DNA of 64,000 nucleotides, from assembly GCA_033439685.1 (NCBI GenBank), contig JAUEDM010000009.1:1488001-1552000 (forward strand), in the 5' to 3' direction. This DNA is from Apodospora peruviana. Its lineage: Eukaryota; Ascomycota; Sordariomycetes; Sordariales; Lasiosphaeriaceae. Positions 43,728 to 53,804 of the stretch are shown one piece after another (within the stretch, counting starts at the first letter, position 1; each line of letters begins with the position of its first letter). A model generated the notes under the pieces. It made no database searches. It was given only the letters and a program-made list of their open reading frames with translations, and had not been told where the DNA came from. A program made the translations under genes and the position numbers.

Positions 43728-44654
43728 ATGACCCCAATCCCATTCACAAAAGCCATCTCCTGGGACGAGTACATGGCCCACCGCCCGCCCTACCCGTCCT
43801 CGATGTGGAAACTCTGGCTCGACTACCATCGCGGCCCATTGGAAGTGGCCCACGACGTTGGGGCAGGAGGCGGAGTCGCCGCCAACGACCTAGCCAATTA
43901 CTCTCCTCTACCCATCAAGCGCATCTATGTATCCGACCCAGGGCAAGAGCATCTCGCGTTTGCGGAAAAGATGCTCAAGCAGCGCCACCCACAAATCGAA
44001 TTCGTGTTCAACAGCACGGTGGCAGAGACCGTTTGGCTTGAAGACGGGGCCGTCGATTTCGTCTGCTGCTGCGAGGCGCTCCACTGGGTGGATGTGTCGG
44101 AAGGAATGCCGGTCATGGCGCGCAGCTTGAGGAGCGGTGGGACGTTTGCGGCGATTTATTACCTGCCGTACCCGAAAATCACGAATAGCGCGGCTGCGCA
44201 GGCCGCCATGATGCGTCTGTTAGACGATTTCGCTAAAAACACGGCCGACGCAGCGGTCGCAGGCCCGGCTTGGCGGAGGGGGTTCTCGAATAGCAACATT
44301 GGGATGGATTTCGTGCCGTTTGATGCGGAGCTGTGGACCGATGTGCGCAGGATGGAGGTCAATGTTGACGACGAGGGGTGGCCGTCGTCGAAGTTTATGG
44401 CGGAACGGTTTGGCGAGGCGAGAAATTTTGCTGTTGAGGAGGGAGACGGACGGAAAGAGAGGTGGGAGGATGAGAGTTGGAAGAAGATTGAAACGCCGGA
44501 GAAGTTGAGGCAGATTCTGATGAAGTTTCTTGGGGCCACCGAGGAGATTTGGGAGAGCCAGGCCTGGAGCGAGGTTCTAGATGCTGCAGAGGAGGTTGGG
44601 GGCCTGTTGGATCTGTCATTTATGGTTTCTATGGTTCTTGCGAGGAAAAAGTGA
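43728..44654 (+). CDS. SAM-dependent methyltransferase
   Basis: A single-exon 308-aa protein starting MTPIPFTKAISWDEYMAHRPPYP. Motif I for S-adenosylmethionine binding is HDVGAGGGVAANDLA at about 43-57. The acidic residue ending beta 2 is in IYVSDPG, and motif IV is AVDFVCCCEALHWVD, where AxHWxD is typical of the UbiE/TAM-like class I small-molecule methyltransferases. The family includes trans-aconitate and fungal CRG1-like methyltransferases; the substrate here is not predictable. There is no signal peptide; likely cytosolic. It ends in the ACCTAGGTA-containing spacer. It stands alone between a permease gene and a DUF6594 pseudogene. Confidence 0.9.
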   Translation: MTPIPFTKAISWDEYMAHRPPYPSSMWKLWLDYHRGPLEVAHDVGAGGGVAANDLANYSPLPIKRIYVSDPGQEHLAFAEKMLKQRHPQIEFVFNSTVAETVWLEDGAVDFVCCCEALHWVDVSEGMPVMARSLRSGGTFAAIYYLPYPKITNSAAAQAAMMRLLDDFAKNTADAAVAGPAWRRGFSNSNIGMDFVPFDAELWTDVRRMEVNVDDEGWPSSKFMAERFGEARNFAVEEGDGRKERWEDESWKKIETPEKLRQILMKFLGATEEIWESQAWSEVLDAAEEVGGLLDLSFMVSMVLARKK

Positions 44655-45193
44655 AGCTCATCTACCTAGGTATATAATGCTGATAGGTTTCCATGTCTTT
44701 GCGAGAATAGGTCAGGTAGGTAGGCATGCAGTGAAATATCTTCGGAATTTGTAACCTAGGTATTGCAATTATGCATAGATCTCCTTGTTCTCTATTTCAC
44801 ACTTGCCTTGGGCCCGAGACATAGACGCAAGCGTCATTTATCCCCTGCTGTCGCCTCCTTAAGTTCCTCGGCAGCCTTCCTCTCGGCATCCAGTCTTTCA
44901 AGTTCTTTCAGCTGTTCCACAACAAGCTTGATTACTAACCTTCCCTGGTTTTCTCATCCTCTGTTTCGGCCTTTCGCTCTAAGCAAATGTTAGTAAGCCG
45001 AGATAATTGAACTACGAGCACCTCTTCCGCGACCGATGTAGACGAGACGATTCAGGCAATCCGAGCTCTGAGTACTCAATGTTTTCGAGCCATTTTCATT
45101 TTCTGACATCTTCAGTATCACAACCGGCAGCAACCGCAGCCGGGCCCAACCAACCTGGCAGGGCAACCTAATGAACCTCAACATGACGCAGCT
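44655..45193. other. Spacer, possibly 5' part of pseudogene
   Basis: Contains CTACCTAGGTAT (about 44661), AGGTAGGTAGG (44713) and AACCTAGGTATT (44753), three copies of the recurring motif in 100 bases. The 3' half may hold the eroded N-terminus of the DUF6594 gene, but no reliable reading could be made. Confidence 0.45.
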
Positions 45194-45948
45194 GTGTTGG
45201 ACCAGACCACAAAATCGGGCTTAATGACCACTCTTCGGCAAAGAATGACGGAATACAGTAAGTTCACCTAATTCAACGTTTTACGCGTTTCACCAATAAC
45301 TCTGATAGATACGGTGTTACCCCAAGTCTCTCAGCAATTTTTCACAAGGCCAGCAACCTAAGAAATCGCAGCTTAAAGAGCTCCAAGACTGGCTGAGGGA
45401 CCAATAGAAGGAAAGAACTTTCTAAAGGGCTGGGAGTTTTGGACATGGAAGGGCGATGATGTCTCCGCATATATCACGTTAAACCCACCCCCGTCCGACG
45501 GAGACGTCTTTACCAATTTCATCACATATCGCCTGGCTTCTGGCTTCCACCGTTTTCTCGGTCGGCGGTTCCGAACTGGGAAAGTTGTGACGAGGAAGCC
45601 GGTCTGAGATCGCATTCGGACTCAAAGCTTGAGAATACGAGCGACATAATTGCCGTTATCGTGTCGTCAGCCTTGCCGGTCTTGACAATCTTCGCTCTCA
45701 ACTCGTTGCAGCGCACCACTACTAGAATCGGCCTGACAGTGATGTTTACTGCCGTCTTCGCTGTTATGCTAGCTCTGTTCGGCTCTGCTAAGCGGGCCGA
45801 GATCTTTGCAGCAACTGCCACATAGGAAGCTTCTATCCTTATTTTGCGTCCCAGGATTAGCTAACCTCGTCTGACCCCAAATGGTAGATTCGCAGTCGTT
45901 GAGGTCGTGTTCATCGGAAGCGCCATTAGCAGTCCAGGGACTAGTTAA
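45194..45948 (+). pseudogene. DUF6594-type membrane protein pseudogene
   Basis: Pieces match the DUF6594 family (fungal proteins with an N-terminal helical domain and two or three C-terminal membrane segments). Exon-like text from 45194 (LMTTLRQRMTEY) is followed by an intron with GTAAGT...GATAG, then LKELQDWLRDQ, an in-frame TAG near 45405, and FTNFITYRLASGFHRFLGRR. A frameshift near 45605 leads into IVSSALPVLTIFALNSLQR and GLTVMFTAVFAVMLALFGSA. The last donor reads ATAGGA where GTAGGA would be expected. Beyond that intron (acceptor near 45888), FAVVEVVFIGS matches the family's usual C-terminus. So it has a stop, a frameshift and a lost donor. Confidence 0.75.
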
Positions 45949-46803
45949 AGCTGATGTAGCTTCTCAAAGCCACGGAATTGCCAAATCTACCACAATCGAC
46001 CTATGGTATATGTAGAGCCCGCGGTCTAACTCTGTAGAGTTTATTACTTCACGATGGAGACATGAAGGGACAGAGAAGGGGAAAGTACTGCCATGTTCCG
46101 TTCAAACCCATCCCAATAATCCATGCCCACGACCTTCAACCTACGTCATGCATATCTACCAGGTAGATAGCAACTTAAGTAGTTTGAACCAAAGAGATGG
46201 AACTGCCCGCCTGGAACTTGGGAGAAAGATGGACCTCTCCACCACACGCGACAGATACACAGTTGAAGCACCACGAGTTCCGGTTACAATGTTCTCAAAA
46301 TTTCATTCTAAATTTAGATGCAGTAACTGGCCTGAATCGATAAAATTGGTTGCCAGTGGACCAAACCCATCTAGCTGGAGCACCCTTTTCATGCGTCACA
46401 TGACCACTTGTCAAAGGGCTTCTGTTAATGGGACCCGCATATGCCAGGGAATTTTGCTGACAGATGCCGTGAACCCCATATTTCCAGTTGAGAGGCATTA
46501 AAATCCAAGCACGCTGCTAGGGTCCAACAACCAAGGCATTGACGTCACTGTCAACCAAAAACCCGCAGCAAGCATCTGAAACTGATAGGCTCTATCTCAT
46601 ACCGATTTTATCTTGTCTCATATTTATTACTGAATTATATTTTGCTTTTACTACGTATTATCAGGTACGAAGTGAAGAACTCAGCGCTATTTGTTAACTG
46701 CCGGTGTATGAAGTCATTTCTTCTGTGCAAAGTACATGGAACAGCTGCAGCCAAAAGTAAGAGCAAAGATAATTACCTTAGAGAAGGAACCACAGAACCA
46801 ACA
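45949..46803. other. Spacer, no gene seen
   Basis: Holds a 117-codon open stretch (46148-46501) without recognisable motifs, judged to be chance. A/T-rich between 46590 and 46660. The upstream extension of the gluconokinase frame (46642-46803) has poor composition for that family and is not used. Confidence 0.45.
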
Positions 46804-47527
46804 ATGGGCGACAACTCAGCACCAGACTACGCGCCAAACGCGGCACAACTAGAACTACCGGAAGAGAAGCAAGACGAGGGTCGCGAACATGAGCGCAAAC
46901 GCTGGATCTGGTTCATTACCGGCCCGACAGCCTGCGGCAAGACAACAGTTGCAAAGGCGCTGGCCAAGGACCTGAACTTTACCTTTGTCGAGGGTGACGA
47001 TGTAATTCTCTCCAAATCTCAAAATTTTCACCACGATAAACACAGCTAATCCGCAGTGAACCTATCAGTACCACCCCCGAGCCAACGTCGAGAAGATGAG
47101 CCGCGGCGAGCCCCTGACCGACGACGATCGTGCGGGCTGGCTTGAGGCGCTGCGCGACCACGAGACAGCCCAGCCGCCGGCGGGGGAGTCGCCGCACCTG
47201 GTTATGACCTGCTCGGCGCTGAAGCGCCACTACCGCGACGTGCTGCGCGAGGGCGGCGAGCGCGCCGGCAACCTGCGCATCCGCTTCGTCTTTCTCGACG
47301 GGCACGAGGAGGTGCTCACGCGCCGCGCCGCCGAGCGCAAGGGCCACTTCGCCGGTGCGAACCTTGTGTGCTCGCAGTTCGCGGCGCTGGAGCGGCCTGC
47401 CGACGACGAGACCGACGTGCTCACCGTGGACGTGGACAGACCGATTGAGGACACCGAGAGGGAAGCGACAAATCGGATCAAGGAGGAGATGACGCACGAT
47501 GATGGGAGTTATCTGAAGCTGTTGTGA
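46804..47527 (+). CDS. Gluconokinase
   Basis: Two exons (46804-47001, 47069-47527) give 218 aa. The acceptor is CTATCAG at 47062-47068 rather than the earlier CGCAG, because only this joins VEGDD directly to YHPRANVEKM, the conserved EGDxxHP motif, and avoids a stop. The P-loop is GPTACGKTT (about residues 38-46). SRGEPLTDDDRAGWL, CSALKRHYRDVLR and SQFAALERP follow in family order. The enzyme phosphorylates gluconate with ATP to 6-phosphogluconate, feeding the pentose phosphate pathway; likely cytosolic. The N-terminal acidic extension of about 30 residues before the P-loop strand is longer than in yeast or bacterial GntK. The second exon is notably G/C-rich. Confidence 0.93.
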
Positions 47528-48536
47528 TTCTTATGCTTGTGGGTTGCCGGTGTTATCTGAAATCATGCGGGAAGGGAAGGGGGCTTCATACACGAGAGGT
47601 TCATTCTGGATACCCACGTAGATACGGAATGTCGGTGTAGAGAAGTAATTAATTGGTGGTCTGTCTGGATTCGATAGAGCGATTGCTTCAAGCTGTAGAC
47701 TTGAGGCACGATTCCTCCTACATTCCCTATCCGCGCGTCGTGGCATGTGGGTGTGACAGAGCGGATTTCGGACGAAGAACGGCGGACGAATGTGCAGTAA
47801 ACATCGAGCTCCCAAACTCACTTTGTTAGTGTGATGGCATCACTTGCTCTTAAATCCCGTTGACATCCATGCAAGGGGATATTTAACATAGGTCAATATG
47901 CAAAGATTCCAAACACATCGTATTACAAATGTGAGCTAGTAATCTCTCTTACTGCTCTGCCATTTGTCGATTGAGTGACCGGGAGGGTAGCCATCTCGGT
48001 GCCGAGGTGAGAAATGGGTAGCACAAAGGAAGCACCGCAGCAGCGAAGCTGTCGGAAGGAGGCTAGGCTTTTTCGGCAGCGATATCAATAGGTCAACCCC
48101 AACTGATATCCAGGAACAGGTAAGGTATGTTCCAGGTTGTTACAGTGAGTCATCAGTCATGCAGCTCCTTCCTCCAGAATGCGGCGTAGTACGGAGTACT
48201 CATAAAACACGTTCACCGGTCGGAAAGTGACGACCCCGACTTTCCGGCTTCCCCTCAGACGGCATGTACGACTCTGGAGTCTGGAGCTTCGAGGTGAATT
48301 CGATGCTTGGGACGAAAATATAAATGGGAGCGCTTGGTACTGCTTTTGCGGGTTTCCAAAAAATATCTGCCACCACATTTACGAACGCTTATTTTTTAAA
48401 AAAAAGTGGTTTACAAATCTACCCATCCATCATATCTCACACGTACAACTTGTGCTCCATCTCGCTACATCTTTTTCGACAGACCAGACACAATCTACAC
48501 CAGCGAACTTCTCTCTCTCCAAGCATCAATCAAATC
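47528..48536. other. Spacer with promoter of NmrA-like gene
   Basis: No gene supported. TATAAAT at 48319-48325 lies about 215 bases before the start at 48537 and a CT-rich leader (CTTCTCTCTCTCC) lies just upstream of it, consistent with a fungal core promoter. Confidence 0.5.
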
Positions 48537-49496
48537 ATGGCCTCCCCCAAAGTCATCGTCTTCGGCCCCACAGGCGACGTTGGCCACGAAACCGCCATCG
48601 TCGCCCAGAAACAGGGCGCCAAAGTATACCTCGCCATGCGCAACACCACCAAGCCCATCAACGGCCTGACCGCCGAACAGGAAACCGCGGGTGGCTTTGA
48701 GCGCGTCCAGGCAGACCTCGAGGCACCCGAAACCGTCGAGGCGGCGGTCCGCAAGACGGGTGCCAAGCACGCCTTCATCTACCTCATGATGCGCTCGCCC
48801 GACCACATGCGGGCCACCATCGAAGCGCTCAAGGCTGGCGGCGCCGAGTTCGTTGTCTTTTTGAGCAGCGCCAGCGTCCAGGCAGCCGATCCCAAGACTG
48901 TCACGCCGGACGGGTTCGTGGACTACGCCCACGCGCAAGTCGAGGTCGGGCTCGAGGAGGTCTTTGGCAAGGACGGCTACGCGGCGGTTCGTCCGGCGTA
49001 CTTTGCCAAGAATCTCTTCTGGTGGCAGAAGATGATTAAGGCTGGAAAGGTCACGGTTGCGTTTCCGGAGCTGACGTTCGACTGGGTCGCTTACAAGGAC
49101 ATTGGCGCGGTGTGCGGTACTCTGCTGGCCAAGGGCGCTGTTGAGACGTTTGCTGGGGAGAAGGTCGTGGACAAGCCTGAGATTTATTTGTACGGGCCGC
49201 AGCTGACCTCGGTGACGGAGACTCTTGGGATGCTTGCCAAGGTGCTGGGTAAGGAGATTGAGGTTGAGTCGGTTGGTGAGGAGGAAGGTGTTCAGGCATT
49301 GGTCCAGTCGGGTTTTCCCGAGTTCATTGCGAAACCTTTCACATCGCTGATGAGGGAGAGAGCGGAGGAGGGCAAGCATGAGCTTTATGAGGGCACGCCG
49401 TTTCAGGAGGGTCTGGCCAATGCCGAGAAGTTTGCCGGGAAGAAGCCCCAGAAGCTGGAGGAGTTCTTGGAGGAGGTCAAGGGAGAGCTTGCCTGA
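48537..49496 (+). CDS. NmrA-like NAD(P)-binding protein
   Basis: A single-exon 319-aa protein; the start MASPKVIVFGPTGDVG was chosen because the Rossmann strand follows at once and CAAATC precedes it. GPTGDVGHE (residues 9-17) is the GxxGxxG dinucleotide-binding motif of atypical SDRs. RVQADLEAPETVEAAV, FVVFLSSASVQ, RPAYFAKNLFWW and FDWVAYKDIGAV follow the NmrA/isoflavone-reductase-like layout. Family members are either NADPH-dependent reductases or redox-sensing regulators (such as NmrA in nitrogen regulation); the lack of a YxxxK favours a sensor or atypical reductase. Likely cytosolic. The antisense strand is also open (294 codons), as expected from G/C-rich codon use, and is not a gene. 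Confidence 0.9.
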   Translation: MASPKVIVFGPTGDVGHETAIVAQKQGAKVYLAMRNTTKPINGLTAEQETAGGFERVQADLEAPETVEAAVRKTGAKHAFIYLMMRSPDHMRATIEALKAGGAEFVVFLSSASVQAADPKTVTPDGFVDYAHAQVEVGLEEVFGKDGYAAVRPAYFAKNLFWWQKMIKAGKVTVAFPELTFDWVAYKDIGAVCGTLLAKGAVETFAGEKVVDKPEIYLYGPQLTSVTETLGMLAKVLGKEIEVESVGEEEGVQALVQSGFPEFIAKPFTSLMRERAEEGKHELYEGTPFQEGLANAEKFAGKKPQKLEEFLEEVKGELA

Positions 49497-50276
49497 GGTC
49501 TTGAAGCGAAAGGTTAAGAGTCAGACTTGGGGTTCCAATCTGGCATAGATACATTGTTTTCTTCATGCTCATACATGAAGTTACCTAGAGGCTAGACGCA
49601 ATCATCTCAGGGTGCCAGTTCTCGTCAGACTCATAGAATCCAAACCGGTCTAGCACGCGAATCTTCTCCATCAGCCTTTGGCCAATTAAGTTCGTTCATG
49701 AGCCTTAGAATGTCCCGATGTGAATGTCAGCCTTTCTACGGCCGCCCCATACTGAGGCAGACTGCCGATTCGTGTTCCTGAATATGTTCGGTGTTGTGCA
49801 GCACGTTTTCAGGATATGTAGGGGTCTGTTCGAACCTACCTTACTTGTTTGTATGCCGACATTTGATTTTCATGCTATTCCCCCCATTGGAGGTCTAATC
49901 TCTCCAAACAAATTCAAGTTATCGGAAAATTGATCTGTTCCAGAGTATCCATAGGTAAGATATCCATCCGTATTCGCGCGCAGCCATCAGTTCAAGTCGG
50001 GACGGGAAGTCGGGGATCGGTGTTGGATTGGCCGATTGGTGGCAGGGGTGTGGACAGGAAAACTGACCCCGCCAAGTCTCTTTTTACCCCCTGTCAACTG
50101 TAACCTAACGGGCGTGTCCACCTTCCAGTGGTAGGTATTCCGGCGGCCCCCGGGGCTTCCATGCTCCGAGTCTGGCGTCGGGTGGGTCCCGGGGCGGGCA
50201 TTTGACGCCTTCTTCAACGCGTCTACAAGCACTTCCTCACAAAATCTAGCATTGAACGTGCAGACAATTGCTCGAC
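49497..50276. other. Spacer, no gene seen
   Basis: 3' flank of the NmrA-like gene and 5' flank of the F-box remnant. No convincing coding sequence. Confidence 0.5.
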
Positions 50277-51610
50277 ATGCCGGACCAAACGTCGACATCG
50301 GCCACGGTGAGGCTGCCGAGGCTGCCACCTGAAATCTGGAACCATGTCTGTTTCTTCCTGGGACGGTCTGATCTGATCAGTTTTCGTTGCGCATGCAAAG
50401 CTTTTGCCGACATCGGGATCCCCTTCGCCCTCCCCAAGATCGTGGTCTACCTCCATCAGTCTGACTTTGAGCACCTCCGCGCCATCGCCGACCACCCTGT
50501 CAAGGCCAAATACGTCAAGTCGATCACCTACATCCCTCATACCCTCCGCAGCCCCAAACCAAGCTTCCCCTCGTACCTTGAGAGCTACAAGCACAATGTC
50601 AGCGCGGACCATTGGCTGGACGATTTGCCACCAGAGTCCGCACACCGACAAACCTCAATTCTGACCAGCTCCGTGAGTGCTATGTCAAATACGAGAAGGC
50701 CTATCTCCAGCAGGAAGACATCCTCAGCAATGATCTCGACTTCGCTATGTTTGCCGACACGCTTCCCAGATTCACCGGCTTGGAGTACGTCAAGGTTTCC
50801 AACGAATACTTGGAGCGCGAAGGTCGGATGAACAGCAGGAACAGTCCCTTCCAGGACACGCTGAGTCACCATCCGGTAATCTGCTGCCCGAGGGCCTCCG
50901 AGGAATGTTGGCTGTTGTGACTGCGTTGCAAAAATGCGAGACCAAATACGTCGCTTCGCAGCCAGCAACATCAGCTGGAAGTTTATTGAGCAACTGCCTC
51001 TGCTCAATATCTTCTCAAACCTGACTTCGATTGCACTCAACTTTGATACGGCCGTGGAGGACGGGTCGCCTGAAAGAGAACGTTCCGCCACTGACGTCGC
51101 CGAGTGTCGCGAGGTGCTCCAGGGGGGCCCACTACGCGAATTTCTGGCTGCGCTCCCAAATCTCAAGATCCTCTCCATTGGTTTCACCTGGCGGGAACTC
51201 CCGGATAGGAAGCCATATCCAGCCTGGCCACAAGTGGCCCAAACTTGTGCTTTTGCGTCTCTATACCATGGAGATTACCAAAAAGGGGTGGTTGGACGTC
51301 CTGGACCTACACAAGGACACGCTTGCAGTCGTTGAACTCCACGATATCAAGCTTGAAGAGTCGTGGCTTGTCCTTCTCCCCGAGATGGGGGAGCTGCTGG
51401 ATTTAGACGGAGCCCTCATATCAGGTGCCCTTCATGGCCGGAACGAGGAAGGAGAGGAGGAGCAGGCATACTGGAGTCTGGGAATGCCCGGAATGTCGCG
51501 GGAGGAGGATTGTATTGATATGCAGGAACGATTGTCTATGTGTCTTAATTTATGGCGGCCGTTGTCAGCTGGATGTTTACAACATGGACAATTACGACAT
51601 GGATATCTAG
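50277..51610 (+). pseudogene. F-box protein gene with frameshifts
   Basis: Starts MPDQTSTSATVRLPRLPPEI, followed by an F-box: LPPEIWNHVCFFLGRSDLISFR and CACKAFADIGIPFALPKIVV (about residues 14-55), then HLRAIADHPVKAKYVKSITY, as in many fungal F-box proteins that bind Skp1 and recruit substrates to SCF ubiquitin ligases. After about 130 codons the text moves between frames: breaks near 50650, 50875, 50955, 51230 and possibly 51560. Each piece is protein-like (YVKYEKAYLQQEDILSNDL, NISWKFIEQLPLLNIFSNL, LYTMEITKKGWLDVLDL). The expected intact length would be about 440 residues. No introns explain the shifts. F-box genes are numerous and turn over fast in these fungi, so decay is plausible. Confidence 0.75.
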
Positions 51611-51735
51611 CCGGATATTTGTAGAGCCTCTTACCACCGGCTTTTGAGGTGCATTATCGAAGGTGATCTTGGTGGTTCTATTCAACACACACCAATTTGT
51701 CTCCATGTGGGAGTATCTACCATCATCACCAACCA

Positions 51736-53100
51736 TCACCGACCAGAAGCACAATTCGTGCCAGTCCTTCCTCTCAGCCCATCGACCGCCTCCCGCACCA
51801 TCCCATTCACATCATACTCCCAGATCCTGTGGAAAAGTCTCGTTATCTCTCTCCCGAACTTCTCCCCATCGCTGCCCACCGCCGGCTCCTGCCACTGGAA
51901 CAGATCACACGCCGTCCGCGTCGCCTGGACGACCTCCTGCGTGCGACCGTAGCGCACGTCATTATACGCGACCAGCGCAGCCTCGATCAGTTTCCTTTTC
52001 TCGACTGTTTTGTTCGCGCTTGCCTCTTGCGCAACCGCCTCGAACAGCGCCGACAGCACCAGGGCGTCCTCTATCCCCATCCCTCCGCCAGCCCCGAGAT
52101 GTGGCCCCGACGCGTGCGCCGCGTCGCCCGCCACGCACACCCTGCCCCGCACGTACGTCGGTGCCGGGTGCTCAGCCATGTCGAAGATGGCCCACTTCTC
52201 CATCTCGTCGGGCAGCAGGTCGACAATCTTGCGCACAGTGGGATGCCACGCTCCAAACGCGGCGAGCGCTTCGCGCTTGCTGCCGTTCGTGGTGTGCTTC
52301 TTGCTGTCCAGCCACGGGTCGGGATCGGAGATCACCGCGAGCACGTTGAGGACGGTGTTGTTGCCGATCGGGTACGTGATGATGTGGGCGTCTGGGCCGT
52401 TGTACATGAAACGCGTGCCGGCGCGGTAGGGGCCGAGCGCCTTCACGGCCCGGGACATGGGCACCAGCGCGCGGAAGCAGAATTTGTTGCTGTAGTGCGG
52501 GTGTTGCGCCGCTATCGCGCTCTTGTCGTCGGGAGAAGAGAGGACGATCTGTCTGATGCGTGACCGGATCCCGTCGCATCCGACGACCGCCTCCGCTCGC
52601 GCGGTGGTTCCGTCTGTGAAGGTGATCACAACCCCGCCGCCGCCGTCGTCGTGGTTGTCCTTGCCGTCTGCGACCGAATCGACCTGCTTCCCGAACTGGA
52701 CGCAGCTCGCGGGTACCCGCTTGGCCCACTCCTCGAGGATGTCGGACCGACGACAGCCCTGGAAGCCGTCCTTGCCGCAGTACAGCTTGAAGAGCAGCGA
52801 GTCGCTGTGGCGGCCGTCGAGCCACTGGAAGTAGTCCTCGCCGTTGGGGTTGGCGACGCGCTTGTACGCGGCCAGCACGTCGTCCGCGTTGAGGACGCCC
52901 ATGGCCCGCTCGGCGTTGGGAGAGAATCCTATCCCCGCGCCGATCTCGCGGAACCCGGGCGCGCGTTCGTAGATGGTATAGCGGATGTTGCGGGCTTGCA
53001 GGCCAAGGGCGAGGTTGATACCCGTGATGCCTGCGCCGATAATGGCGACGTGGAGGCCGCCATTGTGGTCGGTGGTGTTGTTGTTTGTGGCCGCTCCCAT
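51736..53100 (-). CDS. FAD-dependent aromatic monooxygenase
   Basis: A single-exon 454-aa protein; the start MGAATNNNTTDHNGG was chosen because the Rossmann fold begins 18 residues later. The same frame is open far upstream, but that part is not protein-like. AIIGAGITGINLALGLQARN is the FAD GxGxxG motif. VVGCDGIRSRIR carries the DG motif. VAGDAAHASGPHLGAGGGMG is the second FAD-ribityl motif (GD...P). This is the salicylate hydroxylase-like/UbiH class that hydroxylates aromatic substrates using NAD(P)H and O2. Likely cytosolic; no membrane segment. The substrate is not predictable. It is divergent from the reductase gene starting at 53805, with a 704-base shared spacer, so coordinated expression in a small catabolic or biosynthetic module is possible. 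Confidence 0.93.
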   Translation of the reverse strand: MGAATNNNTTDHNGGLHVAIIGAGITGINLALGLQARNIRYTIYERAPGFREIGAGIGFSPNAERAMGVLNADDVLAAYKRVANPNGEDYFQWLDGRHSDSLLFKLYCGKDGFQGCRRSDILEEWAKRVPASCVQFGKQVDSVADGKDNHDDGGGGVVITFTDGTTARAEAVVGCDGIRSRIRQIVLSSPDDKSAIAAQHPHYSNKFCFRALVPMSRAVKALGPYRAGTRFMYNGPDAHIITYPIGNNTVLNVLAVISDPDPWLDSKKHTTNGSKREALAAFGAWHPTVRKIVDLLPDEMEKWAIFDMAEHPAPTYVRGRVCVAGDAAHASGPHLGAGGGMGIEDALVLSALFEAVAQEASANKTVEKRKLIEAALVAYNDVRYGRTQEVVQATRTACDLFQWQEPAVGSDGEKFGREITRLFHRIWEYDVNGMVREAVDGLRGRTGTNCASGR

Positions 53101-53804
53101 TTTCTGTTCCTGTTCCTGAGCTGCTGCTACTGGACGGCGTGTGTGATGGTGCTGGTTGTGGCTCCAGAGGATCAAGTCTAAAAGCATAGGTAAATACCTG
53201 TTAAACTTCCTAGGCAGTGTGCCACGACGGAACTCCGGACAGTTACTTCCTGTACTCACTCTTTCAAAGCAGGCGCAAACAGCAAGGAATAGATCTGAAT
53301 ACGAAGGAAGTGGCCTGGAAGTGGCCCTTGACGAGATTTCCCTGTACCGGCAGTTACGATTAGTCTTTTCACCAGTTTGAGTCAAACAGATTGCCCTGGC
53401 AGAACTGGAATTGTCCGGGTCTTCGGGTGGGGGATAAATGCCACCCCTCGGACCCCCGTGGCGGCGCGGCCACTCCATTTGTTGCACTACACGCGTCGAT
53501 CTCTGTTTAGTGCAACCGGACCTCACAACCGTTGTTGCACCAAAGTCCAGTCTGTAGTAGCTCCGTCACCAGCTCTGTCGGTTTTGTTATGCTTAAGTTT
53601 AAGACTCGCGTCACACACCCCTTTGCCCTTATCACGACCTGCTATTAGGTGCTTTTCTTCCCCGAAATCAGGTTGAAGGGACTCTTTGTTCCCTCAAGCG
53701 AACGTTTATCAAGTAGAGGAGACCAGTCCACCAAAGATCCTTCCCCCTGTCCTCAGGCCCCGGGTTTACAACGACATCGCTTTAATATTCTCACTCACCT
53801 CACC
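53101..53804. promoter_or_regulatory. Shared divergent promoter region
   Basis: Lies between the divergently transcribed FAD monooxygenase (minus) and reductase (plus). No gene is seen in it. It should contain both promoters; no specific binding site could be assigned from the sequence. Confidence 0.5.

Noticed and set aside
48495..49379. 294-codon open frame antisense to the NmrA-like gene
   Set aside because: Composition (Leu/Arg/His-rich) is typical of an antisense shadow; the sense frame has a clear Rossmann motif.
51697..52563. Plus-strand frames over the FAD monooxygenase
   Set aside because: Shadows of a strongly supported minus-strand gene.
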